In this document: piece by piece, positions 1 through 7,752 of the stretch
Numbering within the stretch: the stretch's first letter is position 1
Layout of the letters: the number at the start of each line of letters is the position of its first letter
DNA from: an uncultured Lachnospiraceae bacterium
GTDB lineage: Bacteria > Bacillota > Clostridia > Lachnospirales > Lachnospiraceae
DNA length: 44,151 nt
Assembly (NCBI GenBank): GCA_949740535.1
Contig: CATJHO010000090.1
Coordinates: 1-44,151 of the forward strand
Reading direction: 5' to 3'
Translations under genes and position numbers: made by a program
Notes under the pieces: model-generated
What the model was told of the DNA's origin: nothing
Databases searched by the model: none
The model's input: the letters and a program-made list of their open reading frames with translations, nothing else

Positions 1-119
1 CCTTGAGCGAAATTCTGGGACACTCCAGTGTAAATATTACGTTAGATCGTTATGTGCACTCGTCGATGGAGCAGAAGAGACGGCATATGGAGAAAGCAGC
101 GGGGCTTACTCTGCTGTAA
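1..119 (+). CDS. Tyrosine-type site-specific integrase, C-terminal end (partial)
   Basis: Only the last 38 codons are in the window, read in the frame beginning at base 3 and ending with TAA at 117-119. The translation contains LGHSSVNITLDRYVH, the LGH box followed by the RY region that carries the nucleophilic tyrosine of phage and ICE tyrosine recombinases. The tail SSMEQKRRHMEK is also typical of the family. The gene therefore keeps an intact catalytic C-terminus, but whether the rest is intact cannot be seen. The stop codon lies about 105 bases from the 3' end of a tRNA-Ala gene on the opposite strand, the usual position for an integrase beside its attachment site. I infer that an integrative element extends to the left of the window. 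Confidence 0.85.
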   Translation, partial: LSEILGHSSVNITLDRYVHSSMEQKRRHMEKAAGLTLL

Positions 120-126
120 TAAATAG

Positions 127-167
127 AGCAGACGCATTGGTACGAACTTTGTTCGTGAGCGTCTGCT
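127..167 (+). terminator. Hairpin downstream of the integrase gene
   Basis: AGCAGACGC at 127-135 pairs perfectly with GCGTCTGCT at 159-167. Inside it, ACGAAC at 142-147 pairs with GTTCGT at 151-156 around a TTT loop. A second small hairpin (CCCGC, TTT, GCGGG) follows at 185-197. Neither is followed by a clear T tract, so intrinsic termination is likely but not proven. Recombination-site function is an alternative, given the nearby tRNA junction. Confidence 0.45.
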
Positions 168-224
168 TGAACATGAGGAATCCTCCCGCTTTGCGGGTCC
201 CTCCTTATTACAAATCACAAAAAA

Positions 225-245
225 TGGAGCATACGGGATTCGAAC
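225..245 (-). other. Candidate attachment site (tRNA-Ala 3' end)
   Basis: The 3' part of the tRNA (acceptor strand and part of the T arm) is the usual crossover region for integrases found beside tRNA genes. The integrase 3' end lies on that side. The second att copy would lie outside the window to the left, so the repeat that would prove this cannot be seen. The interval given is a guess at the core, not a measured repeat. Confidence 0.3.
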
Positions 246-297
246 CCGTGACCTCCACACTGCCAGTGTGGCGCGCTCCCAGCTGCGCCAATGCCCC
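225..297 (-). tRNA. tRNA-Ala (anticodon GGC)
   Basis: The reverse complement folds as a complete 73-nt cloverleaf. The acceptor stem is GGGGCAT/ATGCTCC, the D stem GCGC/GCGC, the anticodon stem CCACA/TGTGG with loop CTGGCAG giving anticodon GGC, and the T stem ACGGG/CCCGT with loop TTCGAAT. The acceptor stem contains the G3-U70 pair that is the main alanine identity element. The discriminator base is A and CCA is not encoded. Its 3' end faces a partial integrase gene, which suggests it serves as an integration target. Confidence 0.96.
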
Positions 298-306
298 ATT
301 GGAGAT

Positions 307-335
307 AGTATAGCACAAAAAACAGTGAAGCACAA
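307..335 (-). promoter_or_regulatory. Sigma-A promoter for tRNA-Ala
   Basis: On the minus strand a -35 box TTGTGC (330-335) is followed after exactly 17 nt by a -10 box TATACT (307-312). The predicted start falls within a few bases of the first tRNA nucleotide at 297, as expected for a stable RNA gene. It is divergent from the ddh promoter. Confidence 0.7.
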
Positions 336-355
336 GAGAAATTTCAGCAACTAAC

Positions 356-384
356 TTGCACAAAGGGGAACCTGCGTTTATAAT
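356..384 (+). promoter_or_regulatory. Sigma-A promoter for ddh
   Basis: The -35 box TTGCAC (356-361) and the perfect -10 box TATAAT (379-384) are separated by 17 nt. The expected start near 391 gives a leader of about 90 nt ahead of the ddh ATG at 480. Confidence 0.75.
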
Positions 385-392
385 GATAACAT

Positions 393-422
393 TGGCAAAA
401 GCATGATTTCGATGCTTTGCTA
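393..422 (+). other. 5'-terminal hairpin in the ddh leader
   Basis: TTGGC-A-AAAGCAT pairs with ATGCTTTGCTAA around a 7-nt loop, with one bulged A and one G-U pair, about 11 pairs in all. It would sit at the very 5' end of the ddh transcript, where such hairpins often stabilise mRNA. The leader is too short for a lysine riboswitch, and I see no riboswitch consensus. Confidence 0.4.
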
Positions 423-479
423 AGGTGCAGTGCAGTGGAATTTTCCAGCCTGATTTTATATAAAAAGGAGAGAAAGATT

Positions 480-1466
480 ATGAATATTCGAATTGGCATT
501 TTAGGTTATGGAAATCTGGGCAGAGGCGTGGAATGCGCGGTGCGCCAGAATCCGGATATGGAGCTTCGGGCAGTTTTTACCAGAAGGGATCCCAAGCAGC
601 TGCAGATTCTGACTGATACGGCCAGGGTATGCTCTGCAGAAGCTCTTAAGGAATGGCAGAAGGAGCTGGATGTGTTGATTCTCTGCGGCGGAAGCGCAAC
701 GGACCTTCCGGTACAGACGCCGGAATATGCAAAGTTTTTTAATGTGGTAGACAGCTTTGATACCCATGCGCGGATTCCTGAACACTTTGCGGCCGTGGAT
801 GCAGCAGCAAAGGAGGGCGGTAAAACAGCTGTTATTTCTGCAGGCTGGGATCCCGGTATGTTCTCCCTGAACCGGATGTACGCCAATGCGATTCTTCCGG
901 AAGGGAAGGATTATACCTTTTGGGGCAGGGGGGTCAGCCAGGGGCATTCCGATGCAGTACGGCGGATTTCGGGAGTAAAGGATGCGAAGCAGTATACGAT
1001 TCCGGTTGAAAAGGCCCTGGCGTCTGTGCGTGCAGGAGAGAACCCGGATTTGACAACCAGAGAAAAGCATACCAGGGAGTGTTTTGTGGTATTGGAAGAG
1101 GGGGCTGACGCGGCCCAGGTAGAGAATGCCATTAAAACCATGCCAAATTATTTTGCAGATTATGATACAACGGTACATTTTATCAGTGAGGAAGAGATGA
1201 AGCGGGATCACAATCGGATTCCTCATGGCGGCTTTGTACTGCGAAGCGGCGTGACAGGCTGGGAGAAAGAGAACCGTCACCTGATCGAGTACAGCTTGAA
1301 ACTGGATTCCAACCCGGAGTTTACGTCCAGCGTCATTGCAGCCTATGCCCGTGCGGCATATCGGCTCGCGTCAGAAGGGGTTCATGGATGTAAGACAGTA
1401 TTTGATATTGCTCCCGCATATTTAAGTTCCAAGAGCGGGGAAGAGCTTCGGGCGTCAATGCTTTAA
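480..1466 (+). CDS. ddh: meso-Diaminopimelate D-dehydrogenase
   Basis: This enzyme catalyses the NADPH-dependent one-step reductive amination of tetrahydrodipicolinate to meso-diaminopimelate, bypassing the acylated branches of lysine and peptidoglycan precursor synthesis in the cytoplasm. The 328-residue product matches the family length (about 320-330). The N-terminal Rossmann loop is GYGNLG (residues about 8-13). Family landmarks follow: CGGSATDLPVQ, DSFDTHARIPEH, SAGWDPGMFS and WGRGVSQGHSDAVR. The ATG at 480 was chosen over an in-frame ATG at 417 because AAGGAG lies just upstream and the family begins at this point. The promoter at 356-384 drives it. A DUF2284 gene follows after 59 bases and may be co-transcribed. 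Confidence 0.96.
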   Translation: MNIRIGILGYGNLGRGVECAVRQNPDMELRAVFTRRDPKQLQILTDTARVCSAEALKEWQKELDVLILCGGSATDLPVQTPEYAKFFNVVDSFDTHARIPEHFAAVDAAAKEGGKTAVISAGWDPGMFSLNRMYANAILPEGKDYTFWGRGVSQGHSDAVRRISGVKDAKQYTIPVEKALASVRAGENPDLTTREKHTRECFVVLEEGADAAQVENAIKTMPNYFADYDTTVHFISEEEMKRDHNRIPHGGFVLRSGVTGWEKENRHLIEYSLKLDSNPEFTSSVIAAYARAAYRLASEGVHGCKTVFDIAPAYLSSKSGEELRASML

Positions 1467-1525
1467 ATTACAGCAGCACTTCCGTCAGAAGAGGCGTTTG
1501 TAGGAAATTCAGCAGGAGGTTTTTC

Positions 1526-2074
1526 ATGAACCAGGAAAGCATCGAAGCAGCCATTACAAGTCTGCCCATCTGTGATTACGCATTTTTAGAAATAAAAGAT
1601 ATCCCTTTTCGGGAGGAAGTGCGCCATATCTGCCGTACGGAATGTTCCCGATACGGAAAATCCTGGTCCTGTCCGCCGGCAGTAGGGACGGTGGAAGCGT
1701 GCAGAGAACGCTGTGAAGCCTATCAGGGCGGCTTTCTGTTTACTTCCATGGCAGAAGTGCCGGATCTGGAAGCTCTGGAAGGGACGCTGGCTGCCCGGAC
1801 AGAGCATGAGCAGATCACCCGTCAGGTGCGGGACATGTTTCTGGGAGAAGGCCAGGAGGTACTGGTTCTCTCCACGGAATCCTGCGCAATATGTGAACAC
1901 TGCACCTATCCGGACGCTCCCTGCCGCTGTCCGGACAGAATGTTTCCCTGCTTAGAGGGATTCGGGATTCTGGTAACAGGACTGGCAGAGCATTGTGGAA
2001 TCGCCTTTCTGAGCGGAAATAATCTGGTTACCTGGTTCAGCCTTATCCTGTATCGGGACAGGACTCTCTCTTGA
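1526..2074 (+). CDS. DUF2284 cysteine-rich metal-binding protein
   Basis: The 182-residue cytosolic protein belongs to the DUF2284 family of predicted metal-binding proteins, whose biochemical role is unknown. It has the characteristic cysteine clusters: an N-terminal CRTEC...SWSCPP stretch (residues about 32-52) and a C-terminal CAICEHC...CRCPDRMFPC stretch (about 121-144). These are followed by a glycine-rich segment. The spacing of cysteines suggests an Fe-S cluster or zinc, which is inference. The start has a strong ribosome-binding site (CAGGAGG, 8 nt upstream). It lies 59 nt downstream of ddh, on the same strand. I see no link between its function and diaminopimelate synthesis. Confidence 0.85.
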   Translation: MNQESIEAAITSLPICDYAFLEIKDIPFREEVRHICRTECSRYGKSWSCPPAVGTVEACRERCEAYQGGFLFTSMAEVPDLEALEGTLAARTEHEQITRQVRDMFLGEGQEVLVLSTESCAICEHCTYPDAPCRCPDRMFPCLEGFGILVTGLAEHCGIAFLSGNNLVTWFSLILYRDRTLS

Positions 2075-2182
2075 CAAGGGCATAGATAACGAATGCGAAA
2101 CGCAGCGCCTCCGTTCCTGTGCGAAGTATTCACAAACTTAATGGGCGCAGCAAAGAGATGATCGAAACGAAAGGAGCCCCCA

Positions 2183-3400
2183 ATGAAAACCATTTATTTT
2201 GAAAAAGATATCCCACGTATTCTGGCCACAAAGCTTGCAGCCAAATGCTGTAAGCCTCTGCTCTACACAGGCCTGAACGCGGTAAAATACAACCGAAGGC
2301 TCCCCAATCCGCCCCTGCCGGGTCCTAACTGGCTGAGAGTCAAAAATCTCGCCTGCGGCCTGTGCGGGACAGATGTAAGCTTCTTTCAGGCAACCACCGG
2401 AACAAGCTCCGCCTTCGAGCCCATTCCCGGCTCTGCCAGGACCTATCTGGGTCATGAAAATGTAGGCGTGGTGGTGGAAACGGGCCCGGCAGTGACAAAG
2501 TTCAAAAAAGGAGACCGGGTAACCATCCGTGAATACATGTCCGGCTGCGGCAACAAGGATATCCAGCCTCCCTGTAAGTACTGTGCAGAAGGAAACTATA
2601 ACCTCTGTCTGAACTATGGGGAGCCAAGTCCCTTACAGCTGCCCGATACAGGAGCAGGCTTTGGAGATATGTTTCTGGCGCCGGAGCAGCAGCTGACCCG
2701 GATCTTGGATGAACTGACAGAAGACCAGGCCGTGCTTCTGGAGCCTTCCTGTGTCTCAGTTCATTCGGTACTCATCGATCCGCCCAAGCCGGGAGAGAAG
2801 ATTCTTGTTTATGGATGCGGCATGATCGGCCTGGGAATTGTGCAGGCCCTGAAAATCATCCAGCCCCAGTGCCAGGTCTGGGTAACTACCCGCAAGAAGG
2901 CAAGACAGCAGATGGCAAAGCGTCTGGGAGCCGATCACATTCTGAAGGGAGATCCCTACGAGGAGACCTCCAAAGCTGTAAAAGGAAGCCGGGTCTATGT
3001 GGGAATGAATAAAAACAAAATGATCTTCGGCGGCTTTGACCGGATTTATGACTGTGCCGGAGGAGGCAGAGCCAATACCTTGTGCTGCCGCCTGCTGCGT
3101 CCCAGGGGAACTCTGGTAAAAGTAGGCCATCACATGACGGCTATTACCTTTGACGAAACACCCGTCTGGTGGCATGAGCTCAGACTCATCGGCGTAGATG
3201 CCCACGGCATGGAAGAGTGGCAGGGCCGTAAGCTCTATACCTTTGATCTGGTACAGGAGTGGATGCGCGACGGCATCTACAAAACCGACGGCTTCATCAC
3301 CCACCGCTTCCCCCTGTCCCGCTACAAAGATGCCATGCGCCTGGCCATCGAAAGTCCCTCCGATATGATCAAAATCGTTCTGGACTGCCGAAACGCCTGA
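2183..3400 (+). CDS. Zinc-dependent alcohol dehydrogenase family protein (MDR)
   Basis: This 405-residue medium-chain dehydrogenase probably oxidises an alcohol or polyol with NAD(P). A catalytic zinc site is indicated by CGLCGTD (about residues 59-65) and GHE (about 89-91). A structural zinc lobe is indicated by PPCKYC...NYNLC around residues 125-140, plus one earlier cysteine. The nucleotide-binding loop GCGMIG lies near residue 212. An insert of about 20 residues before the NAD domain makes it longer than typical members (340-360). The start follows AAAGGAG. The substrate cannot be told from the sequence. The gene is separated from the DUF2284 gene by 108 bases without a clear promoter. 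Confidence 0.85.
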   Translation: MKTIYFEKDIPRILATKLAAKCCKPLLYTGLNAVKYNRRLPNPPLPGPNWLRVKNLACGLCGTDVSFFQATTGTSSAFEPIPGSARTYLGHENVGVVVETGPAVTKFKKGDRVTIREYMSGCGNKDIQPPCKYCAEGNYNLCLNYGEPSPLQLPDTGAGFGDMFLAPEQQLTRILDELTEDQAVLLEPSCVSVHSVLIDPPKPGEKILVYGCGMIGLGIVQALKIIQPQCQVWVTTRKKARQQMAKRLGADHILKGDPYEETSKAVKGSRVYVGMNKNKMIFGGFDRIYDCAGGGRANTLCCRLLRPRGTLVKVGHHMTAITFDETPVWWHELRLIGVDAHGMEEWQGRKLYTFDLVQEWMRDGIYKTDGFITHRFPLSRYKDAMRLAIESPSDMIKIVLDCRNA

Positions 3401-3411
3401 TCGGCAGTCCA
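3381..3411 (+). terminator. 11-bp inverted repeat at the end of the alcohol dehydrogenase gene
   Basis: TGGACTGCCGA (3381-3391) and TCGGCAGTCCA (3401-3411) form a perfect 11-bp stem whose 9-nt loop contains the stop codon. There is no following T tract, so it may be a weak or factor-assisted terminator, or a stabilising 3' hairpin. It separates this gene from the sporulation operon that follows. Confidence 0.5.
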
Positions 3412-3424
3412 TCCGTATCCCCCT

Positions 3425-3454
3425 ATCATAGAACCTGCACCCCAAGCATATAGT
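3425..3454 (+). promoter_or_regulatory. Candidate sigma-E promoter for yqfC-yqfD
   Basis: ATCATAGA (3425-3432), resembling the sigma-E -35 element, is followed after 14 nt by CATATAGT (3447-3454), which matches six of eight positions of the CATACAMT -10 consensus. The yqfC operon of Bacillus subtilis is sigma-E controlled, which supports the reading. The match is imperfect, so this is a prediction. Confidence 0.4.
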
Positions 3455-3484
3455 AAAAATAAGGAACACACAAGGCCGGTACCA

Positions 3485-3745
3485 ATGAACTGGAAAGAAG
3501 AAATGACAGACGCATTAAATCTGCCCAAGGATTTGATGCTTGGCGCAGTGATTATAACCATTACCGGAAAACATGAGGCTTATGTGGAGAACTACATGAG
3601 CCTCATTGAATATACCGAAGAGCTGATCCGCATCCAGACAAAGACCTGCAAGCTGGAAATCCATGGGCTCAAGCTGGATATCTCCTACTACACCAATGAT
3701 GAAATGAAGATCACCGGAGAGATTCAGGAGGTGAAATATTGCTGA
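3485..3745 (+). CDS. yqfC: Sporulation protein YqfC (YabP family)
   Basis: This small (86 residues) YabP/YqfC-family protein is made in the mother cell during sporulation; its molecular role is not known. The family pattern is a beta-rich core with LPKDLMLGAVIITITG near the N-terminus, then ENYMSLIEYTEELIRIQT and LKLDISYYTNDEMKITGEI toward the end. The ribosome-binding site is poor: the nearest AAGGA lies about 20 nt upstream. Its stop overlaps the start of yqfD by 7 nt, so the two are translationally coupled. The gene order yqfC-yqfD-phoH-ybeY is as in other Firmicutes, without the pgpH gene that often lies between the last two. Confidence 0.92.
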   Translation: MNWKEEMTDALNLPKDLMLGAVIITITGKHEAYVENYMSLIEYTEELIRIQTKTCKLEIHGLKLDISYYTNDEMKITGEIQEVKYC

Positions 3746-4977
3746 CTTCATTTTTTCGTTATCTCTATGGATATGTGCGCGTCCGCCTGACCGGCTATTC
3801 GCCGGAGCGGTTTCTGAACCTCTGCAAAGGGCATCATATTGAGATCTGGGATCTGCAGAACAGCGGCGGTTATTATGAAATGAATGTAAGTATCCGGGAT
3901 TTTCGGAGGCTGAAGCCCTTAAGGAGGAAGACGAGAGCCCATCTTCTGGTCACAGAGCGGCATGGGCTTCCCTTTTTTCTGCATCACTACCGCAATCGGA
4001 AAATGTTTGTGGTGGGGATTCTTCTGTGCATATCTTTTTTATATGTAATGTCTCTCTATATATGGAACATCCACATCGAAGGCAACTATTCCAGAACCAC
4101 CAATGTGATACTGGATTATCTGGAATCGGAACACATTGTACACGGTATGCGGAAAAAAGACGTGGACTGTAAAGAAATCCAGTCCATGATCCGCATTCAG
4201 TTTCCGGATATTATCTGGGTTTCCGCAGAGATCCGGGGGACACGGCTGCTGATCCGGATCCGGGAAAATATGGACAGTATGCCCATGGAAGAGCAGCCGG
4301 AAACAACACAGCCCAGGGATATCGCGGCGGCAAAAGAGGGAATCATCACCAGTGTCCTTGTTCGAAGCGGTGTATCCCAGATTCAGGTGGGAGATGAGGT
4401 GGCAGAGGGACAGCTTCTGGTTCTGGGCCGCATTGATATTCAAAATGACAGCGGAGAAGTGGCGGATTATCAGTATACAGCTGCGGATGCAGATGTGTAT
4501 GCCAGAACCACCTATACCTATTACAATGAATTTGTGCTGTCTCATGAGGTCCGTCATCCCACGGGAAAAAAACGTTACGGTGTCTATGCCAGACTGGGCG
4601 GCAAAACAGTTTCTGTAGACTTGAAACCCAAGTTTGAACGGTTCAGCGCTCTCAATACGGAATACCCGCTGAAGCTTACGGAAAACTTCTATCTTCCGCT
4701 GGCTTTTGGCACAACCTGCTATGAGGAGTATGAAATATATACAGAATCTTACAGTAAAGAAGAGGCCAGAGCGCTTGCAGAGGCAGATTTAGATGAGTTT
4801 TTGCAAAATTTAATGCAAAAGGGGGTTCAAATTATCGAAAATAATGTTAAAATAGAAGTCGGCACAAATACCTGTATTGCTGCAGGGTCGATTACAGCAG
4901 TGGAGGAGATTGGAAGCTACAGGCCTACGGAGATTCTGGAGACTGCGCCAGAGGTTCCGGAGGATGAGGAGAAATGA
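3739..4977 (+). CDS. yqfD: Sporulation membrane protein YqfD
   Basis: The 412-residue product is a YqfD-family protein required for efficient sporulation in Bacillus, acting at the mother-cell membrane. An N-terminal domain (1-85) carries VRVRLTGYSPERFLNLC. A single membrane segment follows (about 89-109), then a long extracytoplasmic part with LLIRIREN and VGDEVAEGQ-type beta segments. The start is TTG at 3739, chosen because AGGAGGTG lies 6-7 nt upstream and no in-frame ATG fits. It overlaps the yqfC stop by 7 nt. The C-terminal 20 residues are rich in proline and glutamate. phoH follows after 21 nt in what looks like the same transcript. Confidence 0.93.
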   Translation: MLTSFFRYLYGYVRVRLTGYSPERFLNLCKGHHIEIWDLQNSGGYYEMNVSIRDFRRLKPLRRKTRAHLLVTERHGLPFFLHHYRNRKMFVVGILLCISFLYVMSLYIWNIHIEGNYSRTTNVILDYLESEHIVHGMRKKDVDCKEIQSMIRIQFPDIIWVSAEIRGTRLLIRIRENMDSMPMEEQPETTQPRDIAAAKEGIITSVLVRSGVSQIQVGDEVAEGQLLVLGRIDIQNDSGEVADYQYTAADADVYARTTYTYYNEFVLSHEVRHPTGKKRYGVYARLGGKTVSVDLKPKFERFSALNTEYPLKLTENFYLPLAFGTTCYEEYEIYTESYSKEEARALAEADLDEFLQNLMQKGVQIIENNVKIEVGTNTCIAAGSITAVEEIGSYRPTEILETAPEVPEDEEK

Positions 4978-4998
4978 AAAAGACAGGAGCAGCAGAAT

Positions 4999-5979
4999 TT
5001 GAATATTGCAGAAACCATCATCGATATTCCGGCAGAGCATGAACGTAATGTATTTGGACAGTTTGATGCCTATGTAAAAAAGATTGAAAAGACCTTAAAG
5101 GTCTCTGTGATTGCCAGAGACGGCAGGGTGAAGATCTTGGGTTCTTTGGAGCGTGGAGAACAGGCTGCCAGGGTACTGGAGCAGCTGCTGGTGCTTTCCA
5201 GACGGGGAAACACCATACAGGAGCAGAACGTAGATTATGCCCTGGCCCTCTCTATGGAAGGAAAGGAAGATGCTCTCTTGGAGATCGATCGGGATCTCAT
5301 CTGCCATACCGTAAGCGGAAAGCCGGTGAAGCCGAAAACCCTTGGGCAGAAGCAGTATGTAGATCTGATCCGGGATCGAATGATTGTATTTGGCACAGGT
5401 CCGGCAGGAACGGGAAAGACCTATCTTGCTATGGCCATGGCAGTGACAGCGTTTAAAAGTAATGAAGTCAGCCGGATTATTCTGACCCGGCCGGCCATAG
5501 AAGCGGGGGAGAAATTAGGCTTTCTTCCGGGGGATCTTCAGAGTAAAGTGGATCCCTATCTGCGTCCCCTCTATGATGCTTTGTATGAGATTTTGGGAGC
5601 AGACAGTTTTTTGAAAAATATGGAGCGGGGACTGATTGAGGTGGCTCCGCTGGCCTATATGCGGGGGCGGACCCTGGACAATGCTTTTATTATTCTGGAC
5701 GAGGCCCAGAATACAACCCCTGCTCAGATGAAGATGTTTTTAACAAGGATAGGGTTTGGCTCCAAGGTGATTGTCACCGGAGACAACAGCCAGAAAGATC
5801 TGCCCTCAGATACCCGCTCCGGGCTGGAAACGGCTATGCGGGTGCTGGCGAAGGTGGACGGGATCGGTTTCTGCGCGCTGACCAGCAAGGATGTAGTGCG
5901 CCATCCCCTGGTTCAGAAGATTGTACAGGCTTATGAGAATTATGAGCAGAACCAGAACCGGCATAAGGTGAGAAAGTAA
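4999..5979 (+). CDS. phoH: PhoH-family ATPase
   Basis: This 326-residue cytosolic P-loop ATPase is a PhoH-like protein linked to RNA metabolism, commonly encoded beside ybeY, with which it is thought to cooperate in rRNA processing. The N-terminal KH-like region (1-110) is followed by the Walker A motif GPAGTGKT (134-141) and Walker B IILDEAQN (231-238), then TGDNSQKDLP. The start is TTG at 4999 with AGGAG about 9 nt upstream. An ATG at 4974 is out of frame and closes after 22 codons. The residue length is normal. It is co-directional with yqfD (21-nt gap) and ybeY (34-nt gap). Confidence 0.95.
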   Translation: MNIAETIIDIPAEHERNVFGQFDAYVKKIEKTLKVSVIARDGRVKILGSLERGEQAARVLEQLLVLSRRGNTIQEQNVDYALALSMEGKEDALLEIDRDLICHTVSGKPVKPKTLGQKQYVDLIRDRMIVFGTGPAGTGKTYLAMAMAVTAFKSNEVSRIILTRPAIEAGEKLGFLPGDLQSKVDPYLRPLYDALYEILGADSFLKNMERGLIEVAPLAYMRGRTLDNAFIILDEAQNTTPAQMKMFLTRIGFGSKVIVTGDNSQKDLPSDTRSGLETAMRVLAKVDGIGFCALTSKDVVRHPLVQKIVQAYENYEQNQNRHKVRK

Positions 5980-6013
5980 GGGTTCTCACAGACCTGATAC
6001 AGAAAGGATATAT

Positions 6014-6514
6014 ATGACCATTCACATAGAAAATGAGAGCCGGATCCGGCTCTTAAAAGTCAACCTTGAAGAGCTGGCAGAACGGGTCATTGAGGCGGCT
6101 CTGGATTATGAGGGCTGTCCCTACGAAGTGGAAGTCAGCCTCCTTTTGACGGACAATACCGGGATCCGGGAAATTAACCGGGACCATCGAAACATTGATC
6201 GGGCTACAGATGTATTGTCCTTTCCCATGCTGGAATACGACATCCCCTCTGATTTTTCCTGTGCAGAGACGGAAATTCAGGGATGTTTTCATCCGGAAAC
6301 AGGAGAACTGCTTTTGGGGGATATTATTATTTCCCTGGAAAAGGTCCGGGAACAGGCAAAAAAGTACGGACACAGTGAGGAGCGGGAAGCTGCCTTCCTG
6401 ATTACCCACAGCATGCTGCACTTATTTGGATACGATCACATGGAAGCTTTGGAAGCAAGAGAAATGGAGGACAGGCAGGAAGCCATACTCCGCTCTTTAA
6501 ACATATTGCGGTAG
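6014..6514 (+). CDS. ybeY: rRNA maturation endoribonuclease YbeY
   Basis: YbeY is a single-strand endoribonuclease needed for maturation of the 16S rRNA 3' end and for ribosome quality control. The 166-residue protein contains the zinc-binding motif HSMLHLFGYDH (residues 132-142, HxxxHxxxxxH) preceded by GDIIIS and RATDVLSFP, all family hallmarks. The length is normal. AAAGGA upstream supports the ATG at 6014. It follows phoH directly, the conserved arrangement. Confidence 0.96.
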   Translation: MTIHIENESRIRLLKVNLEELAERVIEAALDYEGCPYEVEVSLLLTDNTGIREINRDHRNIDRATDVLSFPMLEYDIPSDFSCAETEIQGCFHPETGELLLGDIIISLEKVREQAKKYGHSEEREAAFLITHSMLHLFGYDHMEALEAREMEDRQEAILRSLNILR

Positions 6515-6553
6515 ACGATTGAGAAGTGCCAAAATTATGAGAGGATGAAGAAC

Positions 6554-7717
6554 ATGAGAGAAAAAATGCTGTTTTTTCTGCTGCTGCTTTCCATGACCAT
6601 TCTTGCAGGCTGTAATCAGGCAGAGGGAGTGGAAGAAGGAGAGAACGGGGAATATGTGTTTAACACCGAGGATGAGATCCTGGAAGGATCTCTGGAGGCG
6701 GAATCCGAGCCCATTGTGGGAAACGAGCGGAAGGTACGGGAAGTGGTGGACGGTAAAGTCCGCAGTTACCTGACGGGAGAATGGATTGACGTGGAGCTTG
6801 GAACCAGGCGGCCTCTGGCCATTATGCTCAATAACCGGGCGGAAGCCCTTCCCATGTCCGGTCTTGCAGGAGCTGAGGTGATCTATGAATGTCCGGTGGA
6901 AGGACGGATTACCCGGTGGCTGGCTTTCTATGAGGACTGGGAAGATCTGGAGCGGATCGGATCTGTCCGCAGCTGCCGCCAGTATTTTCTGGATTTTGCA
7001 CAGGAATTTGACGCAGTTTACGCCCATTACGGGCAGGCAGTCTATGTGCTGGAGGATTTGAACAGCGGGAAGTATGATGTGCTTTCCGGGGGAACCAAGG
7101 GAATTAAGCACCCGGTTGGCGCTATGTACGATCGGATTTCCCGTCCTGGCAAGGCTACAGAGCATACCTTGTATGCATTTCCAGGCGGAATCAAGAAGGA
7201 TATTGAGAAAAAGGGATACAATATGGAGCTTTCCGAGGATTTCTCCAGAAAGTTTAAATTTGCCCAGGAAGGGGAAACTGCGTCCTACGAAGGTTATCCT
7301 GACGCCGTACTTCTTCAGCCGGGAGGCACTGGCGGACAGAACGGCTTTGGCGGTGTAAAGGCTGTTTTTGAGTATCATGCTTCCGATCAGAAGTATTACC
7401 GTTCTACATACGGTAATCCACATACGGATGAGCTGACAGGAGAACAGCTGGCAGTAACCAATGTGATTTTTCAGTATTGTGACGGCACGGTTCTGGATGC
7501 CAAAGACTATCTGCAGTTTGCAACTCAGTCATACAACAATGACTGTATTGTGTTCACCAATGGAAAAATGATTGAGGGTTACTGGAACAATCCAGGAGAA
7601 CCGGGAACGCCTGCCCGGTATTATCAGAAGGATAACAGTGAGATTGTGCTGAATCCTGGGAAAACCTTCGTGTGCATTATCTGGAATGACTATGCAGGCG
7701 ACGTGGTTATTCAATAG
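6554..7717 (+). CDS. DUF3048 lipoprotein (YerB-like)
   Basis: The product (387 residues) is a predicted cell-envelope lipoprotein. A short hydrophobic signal ends in the lipobox LAGC with Cys20 as the lipidation site. The body matches the DUF3048 domain: RRPLAIMLNNRAEALPMSGLAGAEVIYE, the SVRSCRQYFLDFA region, and the C-terminal PGKTFVCIIW. Function is unknown for the family. An in-frame ATG at 6545 sits only 2 nt from the GAGG sequence, so the second ATG at 6554 (9 nt spacing) is the likelier start. It follows ybeY by 39 nt and may be read from the same transcript. Confidence 0.88.
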   Translation: MREKMLFFLLLLSMTILAGCNQAEGVEEGENGEYVFNTEDEILEGSLEAESEPIVGNERKVREVVDGKVRSYLTGEWIDVELGTRRPLAIMLNNRAEALPMSGLAGAEVIYECPVEGRITRWLAFYEDWEDLERIGSVRSCRQYFLDFAQEFDAVYAHYGQAVYVLEDLNSGKYDVLSGGTKGIKHPVGAMYDRISRPGKATEHTLYAFPGGIKKDIEKKGYNMELSEDFSRKFKFAQEGETASYEGYPDAVLLQPGGTGGQNGFGGVKAVFEYHASDQKYYRSTYGNPHTDELTGEQLAVTNVIFQYCDGTVLDAKDYLQFATQSYNNDCIVFTNGKMIEGYWNNPGEPGTPARYYQKDNSEIVLNPGKTFVCIIWNDYAGDVVIQ

Positions 7718-7752
7718 ATTCAAAAAGTATACAGGCTGATGGAAAGGCTGAT

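Noticed and set aside
385-479. Possible lysine riboswitch in front of ddh
   Set aside because: The leader is only about 90 nt and holds a single hairpin; a lysine riboswitch needs about 170 nt with five helices.
501-1280. Long open frame on the minus strand opposite ddh (and similar ones at 2756-3469, 6497-7423 and 23434-24315)
   Set aside because: They lie antisense to clearly conserved genes, have no ribosome-binding sites, and their translations show no family motifs. They are shadows of the coding frame.
2071-2099. Promoter before the alcohol dehydrogenase gene (TTGACA at 2071)
   Set aside because: No acceptable -10 box occurs 16-18 nt downstream.
4974-5042. ATG overlapping the yqfD stop as the start of phoH
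   Set aside because: It is out of frame with PhoH and closes after 22 codons; the TTG at 4999 leads directly into the conserved N-terminus.
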